Part shown: positions 6,672 through 14,312 of the stretch, piece after piece
Numbering within the stretch: the first letter of the stretch is position 1
How the letters are laid out: every line of letters starts with the position of its first letter
Source: Porphyromonadaceae bacterium UBA7141
GTDB lineage: Bacteria > Bacteroidota > Bacteroidia > Bacteroidales > Muribaculaceae
Assembly (NCBI GenBank): GCA_002491945.1
Contig: DKWX01000050.1
Location: 74,972 to 90,828 of the forward strand
Length of the DNA: 15,857 nucleotides
Reading direction: 5' to 3'
Position numbers and translations under genes: made by a program
The notes under the pieces: generated by a model
The model's input: the letters and a program-made list of their open reading frames with translations, nothing else
The model's database searches: none
What the model was told of the DNA's origin: nothing

Positions 6672-6740
6672 CCGGAATCGGCTAAAAAACAGTCCGGCAC
6701 ATATTGTATAAATTAAATTTTAACAATCTTACTTGATTCT
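6672..6740 (+). repeat. Shorter, decayed leader repeat copy R2, head-to-head with copy R
   Basis: On the plus strand this block reads CCGGAATCGGCT, a run of A, then CATATTGTATAAA (6700-6712), TTAAATTTT and CTTACTT. It follows the order of copy R's complement but lacks about 30 bases of its middle, and its -7-like box reads TAAATTTT, without the G. Copy R carries the exact complement of CATATTGTATAAA at 6591-6603, so 6591-6712 is a large imperfect inverted repeat. R2 points into the 3' end of a minus-strand gene, so it leads nothing now. It may be the leader of a lost gene. Confidence 0.6.
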
Positions 6741-6780
6741 AAAAACTTACGGTCTGTTGATTGCTGTGGCAGCTGTTTTT

Positions 6781-8019
6781 TCACTTGCTGTCATTGATTG
6801 AATTCAGACACTTCCGTATAATATAACGGCTTCTGATTTGTTTTATTTTTTCCGCGATTCTGAATGACAGCACTCTATAGATCGTGAATGGAATCCAGTA
6901 AAAGGGGGCGCTCCGGAGGTCGCTTGCGTATATGTGCAGCAGATTGCGGTAGCCAAGCCAGTGTATCAGTTTGCCCAGCATACGGCGCTCCGGCAGCATC
7001 CGTTTGATTGATTTGCCGCAGAAGAGGCGTGCATTATGGGATAGTATATCTTCCGGAGGAATCTCAGCAGTGGATATACCGGACACTTTCAACAGGGACT
7101 CTCCACGCGGAGAGTGAGCTATGATGGCCGACACCCCATCATGATGTTGCCCTGGGAAGTGTGTGTCGCCCCAGAGGTCGCCTATGGTCAGATCCGATCG
7201 GCGGTGAGTAAAGGCAAACTGACAGTCATAGCAGCTGAGCCGGTCGGTCAGTTCGCATGCGAACCCGTCGGTGACGAGATTTCGTCCATCGGCTGAAGTG
7301 TCGTGCATCTTGCCGGCGGCATCGATATATTTCAGATTATACTTGTAGCCTTTGGGATGCCATCCATTGTCCTTGTTGCGGAAACTTGCCACCCCCTTCA
7401 TTCCGGGATGAGCATCGGCGTATCTGGCCAGAAGCAGAGGCGACGACACTCCGCCGCATATTATATCCGCCGTATATAGCTGCGGATGCAGCCGAGTGGG
7501 AATATAATTGAGCAGCGCCGCCACATGGCAGGGGAGACCGCAGAAAAACACTGTATTTCCATCGATCAGCAGTCTGCGGATGTGGCGCATCACCATTCCA
7601 GGGAACGATGCTGTATATTTCGAACCTTGCAGTCTCGGCAGGTCGGCAGGGTCGGATGTGACGATATATCGGCATTCCAGCCCTTCCATCACAGCACCAG
7701 CCGCATATCCGCCTTCCGACATGATATGAGCTGCAATTGCGCCGGCTATGCCTGAAGTCGCTCCCCGCCGGCGGATAGATGAGTCATCGGCCCATCCGGC
7801 CATGAACCGTGACTCAAGATTATTGGTTCCATATGGAGGTGAGGTGCTGACAACAGGGCAGGTCCTTTCGCAGAGTCCGCATTCCACACATCTGGCCGGG
7901 TCGACATGAATCCCTTTGTGGCCGTCGGCCTGCACGACAGGCGCGATGGCATCCTTCGGACAGGCATTCATACAACCCATACAGCCGGTGCAGGTCTTCT
8001 CGCTTGCTAATTCAGGCAT
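6781..8019 (-). CDS. Coenzyme F420 hydrogenase/dehydrogenase beta-subunit-like protein with two [4Fe-4S] clusters
   Basis: This 412-aa protein starts with a bacterial-type ferredoxin domain: Cys10, 13, 16, 20 and Cys44, 47, 50, 54 in two CxxCxxCxxxC(P) sets for two [4Fe-4S] clusters. An FrhB/FdhB-type region follows, with SKYTASFPG (133-141), FFCGLPCHVAAL (158-169), ICGG (187-190), CYDCQFAF (263-270) and DLTIGDLWG (276-284). Relatives reduce or oxidise flavin or F420 in archaea. In bacterial polysaccharide loci this family commonly travels with pyruvyl transferases and glycosyltransferases, where its reaction is not established. A redox step on a nucleotide sugar or glycan is a reasonable guess. 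The gene overlaps the upstream GT4 gene by 8 bp and is last in a tightly coupled run of four. The aromatic, basic C-terminus may touch the membrane. Confidence 0.9.
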   Translation of the reverse strand: MPELASEKTCTGCMGCMNACPKDAIAPVVQADGHKGIHVDPARCVECGLCERTCPVVSTSPPYGTNNLESRFMAGWADDSSIRRRGATSGIAGAIAAHIMSEGGYAAGAVMEGLECRYIVTSDPADLPRLQGSKYTASFPGMVMRHIRRLLIDGNTVFFCGLPCHVAALLNYIPTRLHPQLYTADIICGGVSSPLLLARYADAHPGMKGVASFRNKDNGWHPKGYKYNLKYIDAAGKMHDTSADGRNLVTDGFACELTDRLSCYDCQFAFTHRRSDLTIGDLWGDTHFPGQHHDGVSAIIAHSPRGESLLKVSGISTAEIPPEDILSHNARLFCGKSIKRMLPERRMLGKLIHWLGYRNLLHIYASDLRSAPFYWIPFTIYRVLSFRIAEKIKQIRSRYIIRKCLNSINDSK

Positions 8020-9136
8020 TGTTGAAATTCTTGAGAAACTCCTTGTAATTATTGATTATCGCATCCGGAGCCAGACGGGAATTCACCGTTGCATTAAGGT
8101 TGGCCTTGAGGCGGGCATATTCTTCAGGCGTATTGTCGAGACATCGCTGCATTGTGTCGGCCAGAGCGGTGGCATTGCCGGGTGTAAAGAAGTAGGCGTC
8201 GTGGTCCGGAGTTAGAAACTCATGGAATGTAGGGAGGTCACTTGCTATTACGGGCATATTGTAATTAAGAGCTACGGTCATGGCGCCGCTTTGAGCAATA
8301 TCCTGATAGGGCATCAGGAAGTAATGGCAGGTGTTGAAATATTCAGCCACCTTATCGTTGGGGATGCGGCGTATGTCGAGTTCAAACAGTGAAGTGTCGG
8401 TTATGGCCGGGAGATACTCTTTCTGCCATACCGATTTGTCGCAGTATCCGCATATGTAGATGCGGAAGTCGCGCCGTCCGCGGGCTATGAGGATTTTCAC
8501 GGCTTCAAGCAGCACATCGAGGCGTTTATATTTTACCACATTGCCGAAGAAGAGAAACTTTACAGGCTTGTGGCCGAGAGGCTGCTTCATGCCGGCATTA
8601 CCGTAGTCCTTGAGCATCAGTGGCGAATAGAATATATTGGCATCAGGCTTGCGCAGGCGCATGGCATTGTATTGATTGCGCGAAAAAGTCTGGAAATTGC
8701 GGAAATTCCGTATGATATAACTCATCGATATTCGGGCCAAAGGAGCGAGTCGGGCGCCCTTGGGTACAATTACGTTATGAGTGGCGATAACCACTTTCTC
8801 CACCGGAAGATATCGTTTTACCAGCGGAAAGAGGAAGAGAAAATCGCTTATATCGAAATAATACAGATCGTAATGTCTGGAGCTGATTGACTTGATAAGC
8901 TTCTTGAAGAAGCTGTGCAATGCCGGCGAATAGAATCTTGCAGGGGCACAGAGCATAGTGTGGCTACAGTCGGTTTTGGATTTGATATAGGCGGAGTCGT
9001 CGGCTATCTGGAGGGGAGTGGTTATGATGGTCCAGTCGATGTCAAACCATCTCATGAGCGGAGGGACTACCGGGAGGTCGACATCAAGGAAATAAGTAGC
9101 TGTAATCCAGCATATTTTTTTGTCAGGTATGCTCAT
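8012..9136 (-). CDS. Glycosyltransferase, GT4-like (GT-B fold)
   Basis: This 374-aa protein has two Rossmann-like halves. The C-terminal half shows the donor-binding pattern of the glycosyl transferases group 1 family: FLFFGNVVKYKRLDVLLEA (194-212), a PYQDIAQSGAMTVAL stretch (276-290) and PVIASDLPTFHEF (295-307) with a conserved-type Glu306. The usual Ex7E motif is altered: the first position falls in QDIAQSG rather than a Glu, as in some divergent GT4 relatives. No membrane segment is seen. It should transfer a nucleotide-activated sugar to the growing lipid-linked repeat unit at the inner face of the cytoplasmic membrane. It overlaps the upstream GT2 gene by 4 bp (ATGA) and the next gene by 8 bp, so translation is probably coupled. 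Donor and linkage are unknown. Confidence 0.85.
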   Translation of the reverse strand: MSIPDKKICWITATYFLDVDLPVVPPLMRWFDIDWTIITTPLQIADDSAYIKSKTDCSHTMLCAPARFYSPALHSFFKKLIKSISSRHYDLYYFDISDFLFLFPLVKRYLPVEKVVIATHNVIVPKGARLAPLARISMSYIIRNFRNFQTFSRNQYNAMRLRKPDANIFYSPLMLKDYGNAGMKQPLGHKPVKFLFFGNVVKYKRLDVLLEAVKILIARGRRDFRIYICGYCDKSVWQKEYLPAITDTSLFELDIRRIPNDKVAEYFNTCHYFLMPYQDIAQSGAMTVALNYNMPVIASDLPTFHEFLTPDHDAYFFTPGNATALADTMQRCLDNTPEEYARLKANLNATVNSRLAPDAIINNYKEFLKNFNNA

Positions 9137-10086
9137 TTTCTTGACAAGAATTTAGCAGTAAGTGTTAATACGGAGACTGCATGGGCACGCAGACGGAATC
9201 CTACGGTGCGGGAGTATGTCCGGCAGAGGTCTCTGACATCACGTCGCGACAGAATAGCGCGTTTGCGGAATATCTCGCCAAGCGGGAAACGAAGCCATCT
9301 GAAATCACCTTGTGAGAGCGGAAACCGATCCGGATGCCGGTGCATGAATGACTGGAGGAATGCGGCGTTGCGTATCAGAGAATTCAGCTTGCGCAGGGTC
9401 ACGGGATAAGAGGAGTCGGGCGAGATGTTGACACCGCTCTGCCTCCAGATCACTCTGCTGCCAGGATTATTGATGCCTACGATACCATCAGGCGATGCGG
9501 AGGCCATCTTGACCCAGGTCATGAAATCCGAACCCCATGCGAGGTCGAAATTCTCGAATCCTCCGGTGTGGTTGAAAAGTTTGCGAGGCATGATGAATTC
9601 CACCACATAACTTACGAGGCGTCCTTCCAGCTTGGCTTTCAGATATTCTTCGGCACTGAGGCGTGTGGGGTAGGCCGGGCGTGGCGAGATGATGCCCGAT
9701 GCGGAGTCAAGCACCGCGAGGTCGAAATGCACGAGGTTGTTGTCGCGCAGGTCTTTGGGGATTTTCATGAATGATTCCACGCATTCAGGCTCCATGATGT
9801 CATCGTCGCTGAAGAGCCACAGGTATGGCTCTTCATGCGATAAGGCGATGCTCCGGTGCCAGTGGCCAACGAGATCGGAGCCACCCATGTTAGCTTCAAA
9901 CCGGTGATAGGACAGCGGTATCAATCCTTCAAATCCGCTCACGATGCTTTTAAGGTCGTGAGGGCTGCAGTCGTCGGCCACATATACGTGGAAGTCGCGA
10001 GATGACTGACGGCTTATAGAGTCGAGGGTCTGCCGGAGGAAGTCCGGTTTGTAGGCCGGTATGATTATTGCTACAGAGGCACTCAT
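9133..10086 (-). CDS. Glycosyltransferase family 2 protein
   Basis: This 317-aa protein has a clear GT-A fold N-terminal domain. VAIIIPAYKPDFLRQTLDSI (5-24) is the standard opening, VADDCSP (36-42) holds the first conserved Asp pair, and LFSDDDIMEPECV (91-103) contains the DXD-type metal and nucleotide-sugar site at D94-D96. A WGSDFMTWVKMA stretch further on is typical of the acceptor-side helix. The C-terminal 70 residues are basic and may associate with the membrane. It should add one sugar to the repeat unit. It overlaps both neighbours by 4 bp (ATGA), in a GT4-GT2-GT4-FrhB order. Donor and linkage cannot be assigned from sequence. Confidence 0.92.
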   Translation of the reverse strand: MSASVAIIIPAYKPDFLRQTLDSISRQSSRDFHVYVADDCSPHDLKSIVSGFEGLIPLSYHRFEANMGGSDLVGHWHRSIALSHEEPYLWLFSDDDIMEPECVESFMKIPKDLRDNNLVHFDLAVLDSASGIISPRPAYPTRLSAEEYLKAKLEGRLVSYVVEFIMPRKLFNHTGGFENFDLAWGSDFMTWVKMASASPDGIVGINNPGSRVIWRQSGVNISPDSSYPVTLRKLNSLIRNAAFLQSFMHRHPDRFPLSQGDFRWLRFPLGEIFRKRAILSRRDVRDLCRTYSRTVGFRLRAHAVSVLTLTAKFLSRK

Positions 10087-11237
10087 TGCAGTATGCTTTT
10101 ATAATATGATTCGACTGCCGAGACATATGCATCCTGTGTATACAGCCGTCGCACCGTGTCGGCGGCATCGCGCCGCATATCGGCATAATCAGCGATACGG
10201 CCGTATGTGATATCCGAAAGAATTCCTGATAATGATGCGGGATCGGAGTATCTTATTGCAATCTCGCGTCCTGTGAGCGCCAGTCCGGTGTCCAGTTGCT
10301 CCTTTATTCCAGCGTTGTCGCGCCCCACGACCAGGCATCCGTTGGCCATGGCCTCAGGAATTATCCTGCCGAAAGCCTCATTATGGCTCGGCACGATAAG
10401 GGCTGTGGCCTCATACATCAGGTCGGTCACATTGTCTACATGGCCGAGCATTCTGACGTTGCCGCTTATGCCTAAAGTCTCTATCGATTGGCTGATATGT
10501 CGCAGATAGTCGGCATCGCCACTGGTGCCGGCCATCAGTAATGGATATTCCTCACGTCTGTCGGCCGGAATGCAGGCATAGGCCTGCAACAGGTCCTCCA
10601 CTCCTTTTGCCTGATTTATTTGTCCGGCATACAGGAGATATTTCAAAGGATTCGTGTTGATTCTTATGGAGTCGCTGGCGAGCACACCATTGCAGATTGT
10701 GCGGCAGTGCCCTCGCAGATTGAGGCTGCGGAACCTGCATATGTCGTTGCTGACCGCTATATTATACTGTAGCGGATGCTTCAGGATATTTGGGATGTGC
10801 CACATCACGCAATTCGTGTCGCGGAAGCCGTATTCGCGGAAGTGCATCACGTGTGGGATATATAGCCGCCGGCTGACGCTGGCTCCCACATCTATGACAC
10901 TGCTGTTGGAGTGGATTATGTCCGGTCGGAAAGTTTTGGCTGTTTCGGCGATTGATTTTGTGGCCTTGAGATTGTCGAGGTGGTATTTAATTGCCTTTGG
11001 CGGATAGATCAGCCATTGACGCAGTGACGAAGGATATGCCGGCCATGCCACATGATATGGCGCCACTATCGTGGAGAATCCGTCATTCCGCAGAAGAACG
11101 GTCAGCTCACCGTCTGCATCATTGCATACAGCCAGAATCTCATGACCTCGTGCGCGGAGCCCCCGTATGAGCGACATGCCCGACAGATTGGCGCCGCCGG
11201 CCAGACTTGTGTTATGGAATATAAAGAGTATTTTCAT
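10083..11237 (-). CDS. Glycosyltransferase, GT4 family
   Basis: This protein of about 384 aa has the GT-B fold of group 1 glycosyltransferases: MKILFIFHNTSLAGGANLS at the N-terminus with a glycine-rich loop, DIIHSNS, CNGV at about 183-186, LYAGQINQAKGVEDLLQA (203-220), and EAFGRIIPEAMANG, which carries the Ex7E motif, followed by GRDNAGIKEQL. Numbers are for the frame opened by a GTG one codon earlier (11240-11238). I chose the ATG at 11237-11235 because it is the better start codon and gives the standard MKILFI opening. It is the first gene of a four-gene overlapping minus-strand run, and a well-formed promoter lies about 80 bp upstream. The product should transfer a sugar to the lipid-linked intermediate. 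Confidence 0.92.
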   Translation of the reverse strand: MKILFIFHNTSLAGGANLSGMSLIRGLRARGHEILAVCNDADGELTVLLRNDGFSTIVAPYHVAWPAYPSSLRQWLIYPPKAIKYHLDNLKATKSIAETAKTFRPDIIHSNSSVIDVGASVSRRLYIPHVMHFREYGFRDTNCVMWHIPNILKHPLQYNIAVSNDICRFRSLNLRGHCRTICNGVLASDSIRINTNPLKYLLYAGQINQAKGVEDLLQAYACIPADRREEYPLLMAGTSGDADYLRHISQSIETLGISGNVRMLGHVDNVTDLMYEATALIVPSHNEAFGRIIPEAMANGCLVVGRDNAGIKEQLDTGLALTGREIAIRYSDPASLSGILSDITYGRIADYADMRRDAADTVRRLYTQDAYVSAVESYYKSILQ

Positions 11238-11314
11238 CACAGACAGTTTTCCGAATGGAAGACTTAATCATGATAAGACACATCTCCGTGCAGTCAGCAT
11301 CCGTCATGACCTTA

Positions 11315-11345
11315 CAAAGTTAACGTATAATTTTGTATTATGCAA
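11315..11345 (-). promoter_or_regulatory. Promoter for the GT4-GT2-GT4-FrhB run
   Basis: On the minus strand TTG (11345-11343) is followed by 20 bases and then TAACTTTG (11322-11315), a perfect TAnnTTTG with the usual Bacteroidetes -33/-7 spacing. It would start transcription about 70 nt before the GT4 ATG at 11237. A plus-strand TAATTTTG at 11328-11335 overlaps it and might serve the divergent ugd gene, but I see no matching -33 TTG for it. The rest of 11238-11509 shows no gene. Confidence 0.55.
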
Positions 11346-11509
11346 GAGTCGGAGTTCGTCAGCAGGCAGGATTAATTACTTGCATCCGATTATAATAAAA
11401 GATGAAGGGGATAGTTATAGTAATGATAAGGTGTGGGCCGGGCTATTGGCCGCAGATAGCGGATGCTCTTGTCCATTATCTTTACATAATCACTGATTCA
11501 TAAATATTT

Positions 11510-12826
11510 ATGAAACGATACAACATAGCGGTGGCCGGCACAGGCTACGTAGGTATGAGTCTGGCCACACTGCTGGCACAGCATAATGATGTGACGGCGG
11601 TCGATGTGGTGGCCGAAAAGGTGGAGATGGTCAACCGGCGCGTCTCTCCGATTCAGGACGACTATATCGAAAAGTACCTCGCCGAAAAGGAACTCTCGCT
11701 CCGGGCCACCCTCGACGGGGCTGCCGCCTACGCCGGGGCCGACTTCGTGATCGTGGCCGCCCCGACCAATTATGACCCCGAAAAGAATTACTTCGACACA
11801 TCAAAGGTGGAGCAGGTGATTGACTTGGTGCTCAGCGTCAATCCGGCCGCCACAATCGTTATAAAATCCACAATCCCCGTAGGCTACTGCCGATCGCTCT
11901 ATCTCCGCTATGCCCGACAGGGTGTGGATCGGCTCAACTTGCTCTTTGCTCCGGAATTCCTGCGCGAGAGCAAGGCCCTCTACGACAATCTCTATCCGAG
12001 CCGCATTATAGTGGGTGTCCCCAAACTGATAGACGCCAAGGAATTTGATGAGGAAAATGAGGCCATATCGCGTCTGGCGGATATACCGTATCTGGCCGGG
12101 CAGGCTCGTCTGTTTGCCGACATGCTTCAGGCCGGGGCCATCGCTAAGGATATCCCGGTGCTGTTTATGGGGATGAAGGAGGCTGAGGCAGTGAAGCTCT
12201 TCGCCAATACATATCTGGCTCTGCGTGTGAGCTACTTCAACGAACTCGACACCTATGCCGAGGTCAAGGGTCTCGACTCGCGAGCCATCATCGAGGGTAT
12301 CGGGCTTGACCCGCGCATAGGCACCCACTACAATAATCCCTCTTTCGGCTATGGCGGGTATTGCCTGCCCAAGGACACGAAACAGTTACTGGCAAACTAT
12401 GCTGATGTGCCGCAGAACATGATGTCGGCCATCGTGGAGAGCAACCGCACCCGCAAGGATTTCATAGCCGACCGTGTGCTCAAGAAGGCCGGATATTATG
12501 CCTATGCTGCCGGCAACAGTTATGACCACGGACGCGAACGGGAATGCACCATCGGGGTCTACCGCCTGACTATGAAATCGAACAGCGACAACTTCCGCCA
12601 GTCGTCGATTCAGGGTGTGATGAAACGCATAAAGGCCAAAGGGGCCACAGTGATAATATATGAGCCTACGCTTGCCGACGGCACTACGTTCTTCGGCAGC
12701 CGAGTGGTCAACGACCTTGAAGAGTTTAAAAGTCAGTCGGACGCCATTATAGCCAACCGATTCGATGCGGCGCTCGATGATGTGGCCGGCAAAGTATACA
12801 CCCGTGATCTCTTCCGCAGAGACTGA
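11510..12826 (+). CDS. ugd: UDP-glucose 6-dehydrogenase family protein
   Basis: This 438-aa NAD-dependent nucleotide-sugar dehydrogenase has the N-terminal Rossmann motif VAGTGYVGMSLA (8-19), VIVAAPTNYD (80-89), VIKSTIPVG (117-125), FAPEFLRES (146-154), the central helix EAVKLFANTYLALRVSYFNELD (226-247) and the catalytic loop FGYGGYCLPKDT (279-290) with nucleophile Cys285. The C-terminal UDP-binding domain follows (from about 318). It oxidises UDP-glucose to UDP-glucuronate in two steps. The same superfamily includes UDP-ManNAc and UDP-GlcNAc dehydrogenases, but PTNYDPEKNYFDTS and overall similarity favour the UDP-glucose type. It is longer than the ~390-aa short forms, with extra sequence around 328-350, which is usual in Bacteroidetes. 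It is the first gene of the plus-strand ugd-wzy unit, with 26 bp to the next gene, and supplies a uronic acid donor. Confidence 0.9.
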   Translation: MKRYNIAVAGTGYVGMSLATLLAQHNDVTAVDVVAEKVEMVNRRVSPIQDDYIEKYLAEKELSLRATLDGAAAYAGADFVIVAAPTNYDPEKNYFDTSKVEQVIDLVLSVNPAATIVIKSTIPVGYCRSLYLRYARQGVDRLNLLFAPEFLRESKALYDNLYPSRIIVGVPKLIDAKEFDEENEAISRLADIPYLAGQARLFADMLQAGAIAKDIPVLFMGMKEAEAVKLFANTYLALRVSYFNELDTYAEVKGLDSRAIIEGIGLDPRIGTHYNNPSFGYGGYCLPKDTKQLLANYADVPQNMMSAIVESNRTRKDFIADRVLKKAGYYAYAAGNSYDHGRERECTIGVYRLTMKSNSDNFRQSSIQGVMKRIKAKGATVIIYEPTLADGTTFFGSRVVNDLEEFKSQSDAIIANRFDAALDDVAGKVYTRDLFRRD

Positions 12827-12852
12827 ACGTAATAGAAAAGACACAAAGACCT

Positions 12853-14106
12853 ATGTGGAGATTATTTAAGTTCGTCAACCTGCTGTATCTGCTGGTGTCC
12901 AGTTTTATCTGGTTTTCATTCCTGTTGCCGCGTAATTATATCCCGATGATAGTGAGCGGGCTGATGCTCCTCTGTTTCGCATTCGGCAACTTCCGGACAA
13001 GGGTGACGCCGAGGGCTATAGGCATATTTATTATGGTGGTGATATATTCACTGTATTCAGCGTTTATCATCGATCCCAACTATGGCATCATCACCTTCCT
13101 GTCGTATGTTCCGGCCGTACTTCTGTTTGTGCTTGAAAAGAATTACCAGCAGAACCTGCTTGACTTCGTGACCAAGTGGTTTTGTATAATAATGGCTGTC
13201 AGTCTGGGTTTCTTTGCGATTCACTTTGTGGTGCCGCTACCCAATTTCCCCTTCCTGCCGCATGAGATATCCAACTCATACGCCACATTCGACAATTATT
13301 TCTTCTTCATGAAGACCAACATGTATCTGTCGGAGAATGCAGGGGTATTCCGTTTCGGCGGTCCTTTCCTTGAGCCGGGTCATCAATCGATGATATGCTG
13401 TCTGCTTCTGTTTGCCAATCGTTTCCAGATGCGGCGCCAGCCGTTGATGTGGGTGCTGCTGGTGTCTATCCTGCTGTCATTTTCACTTGCCGGATATCTC
13501 ACACTGGCAATAGGATGGGCGTTTGTGAAGATACGTAATATATATTCGATGCTCGGAGTTGTAATGGTGCTGGCCGGCGCCTGGCTGTTTGTCACCGTGC
13601 TATGGAATGGCGGCGATAATGCAGTCAACAAGCTGATATTCGAGCGACTGGAGTATGACGACAAGAAGGGTATCAAGGGCAATAACCGCACACTCCGCCA
13701 TACAGACTTTTTCTTTAAGGAGTGTATGAAGGACGGCACTGCTGTGCTCGGGGTGCGAACTCAAAAGGCGAGCACGCTCAAAATCAATGGCGCGGGTTAT
13801 AAGATTTTTATCTTGCGTTACGGCATAGTGGGCACAGTACTGGTGGGTGTGCTCTATCTGATGATGATTCCCGGAGGGGCCAATCGCCGTTACGCCATAA
13901 GTTTCTTTGTGTTGATGGCGCTGATATTCCTGCAGCGTGCATATCCTTCGTGGTATTCATGGCTTTTCCCCTATGTGGTGGGGTTAGGCATAATGCGAAA
14001 AGAGAAATTCAGCTATATCAGTCAGGATTGTACGGCCATAGGTACTTCTGATCAGGTGACAGTGACAGAAAACTCCGATGAATCAAACCTGAGGAATGAT
14101 TGTTAA
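12853..14106 (+). CDS. wzy: Wzy-like O-antigen/capsule polymerase
   Basis: This 417-aa integral membrane protein has about ten hydrophobic segments spread over residues ~8-385. A large hydrophilic loop around 258-315 carries RLEYDDKKGIKGNNRTLRH and similar charged sequence. The motif FRFGGPFLEPGHQSM (166-180) is characteristic of Bacteroidetes polymerases of the Wzy/O-antigen ligase-like group. The C-terminal ~28 residues are polar and dispensable-looking. It would join flipped repeat units on the periplasmic side of the inner membrane, working with the Wzx at 1456-2997. The ATG is 26 bp after the ugd stop, implying cotranscription. Low primary sequence conservation is normal for this family; the symbol rests on topology, motif and context. 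A WaaL-type ligase is the alternative. Confidence 0.8.
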   Translation: MWRLFKFVNLLYLLVSSFIWFSFLLPRNYIPMIVSGLMLLCFAFGNFRTRVTPRAIGIFIMVVIYSLYSAFIIDPNYGIITFLSYVPAVLLFVLEKNYQQNLLDFVTKWFCIIMAVSLGFFAIHFVVPLPNFPFLPHEISNSYATFDNYFFFMKTNMYLSENAGVFRFGGPFLEPGHQSMICCLLLFANRFQMRRQPLMWVLLVSILLSFSLAGYLTLAIGWAFVKIRNIYSMLGVVMVLAGAWLFVTVLWNGGDNAVNKLIFERLEYDDKKGIKGNNRTLRHTDFFFKECMKDGTAVLGVRTQKASTLKINGAGYKIFILRYGIVGTVLVGVLYLMMIPGGANRRYAISFFVLMALIFLQRAYPSWYSWLFPYVVGLGIMRKEKFSYISQDCTAIGTSDQVTVTENSDESNLRNDC

Positions 14107-14108
14107 TA

Positions 14109-14229
14109 CAATAGTTAAGTAAGTGTGGATGATTGAATGCCAATAAGTTGCAATAAGAGTCTTTATTGGTGCGATATGCTGGACAGTAGCATGTTACAGC
14201 ATGTCATTTCAATAATCGCCGAACTATTG
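14109..14229. mobile_element. 121-bp element with terminal inverted repeats (element B)
   Basis: CAATAGTT (14109-14116) and its complement within CCGAACTATTG (14219-14229) bound this segment. The right end shares 11 bases with the end of the element at 3388-3514. Inside lies CCAATAAGTTGCA (14140-14152), matching the complement of 3466-3478 at 12 of 13 positions and at a similar distance from the end (31 versus 36 bases). A short inverted partner, TTATTGG, is at 14163-14169. So it appears to be a diverged, oppositely oriented relative of element A. It lies between the wzy stop and manC. No TAnnTTTG box is visible inside it. Confidence 0.45.
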
Positions 14230-14312
14230 TGAATATAACCTCCAACTCATTTCCCCAAGGCGGCATACCATATGCTCTGAAGCCGGCGGGCACTTAAATC
14301 TAAAAAAACGCA

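Noticed and set aside
11238..11240. GTG as the start of the first GT4 gene
   Set aside because: The next codon is ATG and gives the standard MKILFI opening, so the ATG at 11237 is preferred.
11167..11496. Plus-strand 109-aa reading frame upstream of ugd
   Set aside because: It overlaps the GT4 start and the minus-strand promoter, and the translation looks random with no motif or hydrophobic pattern.
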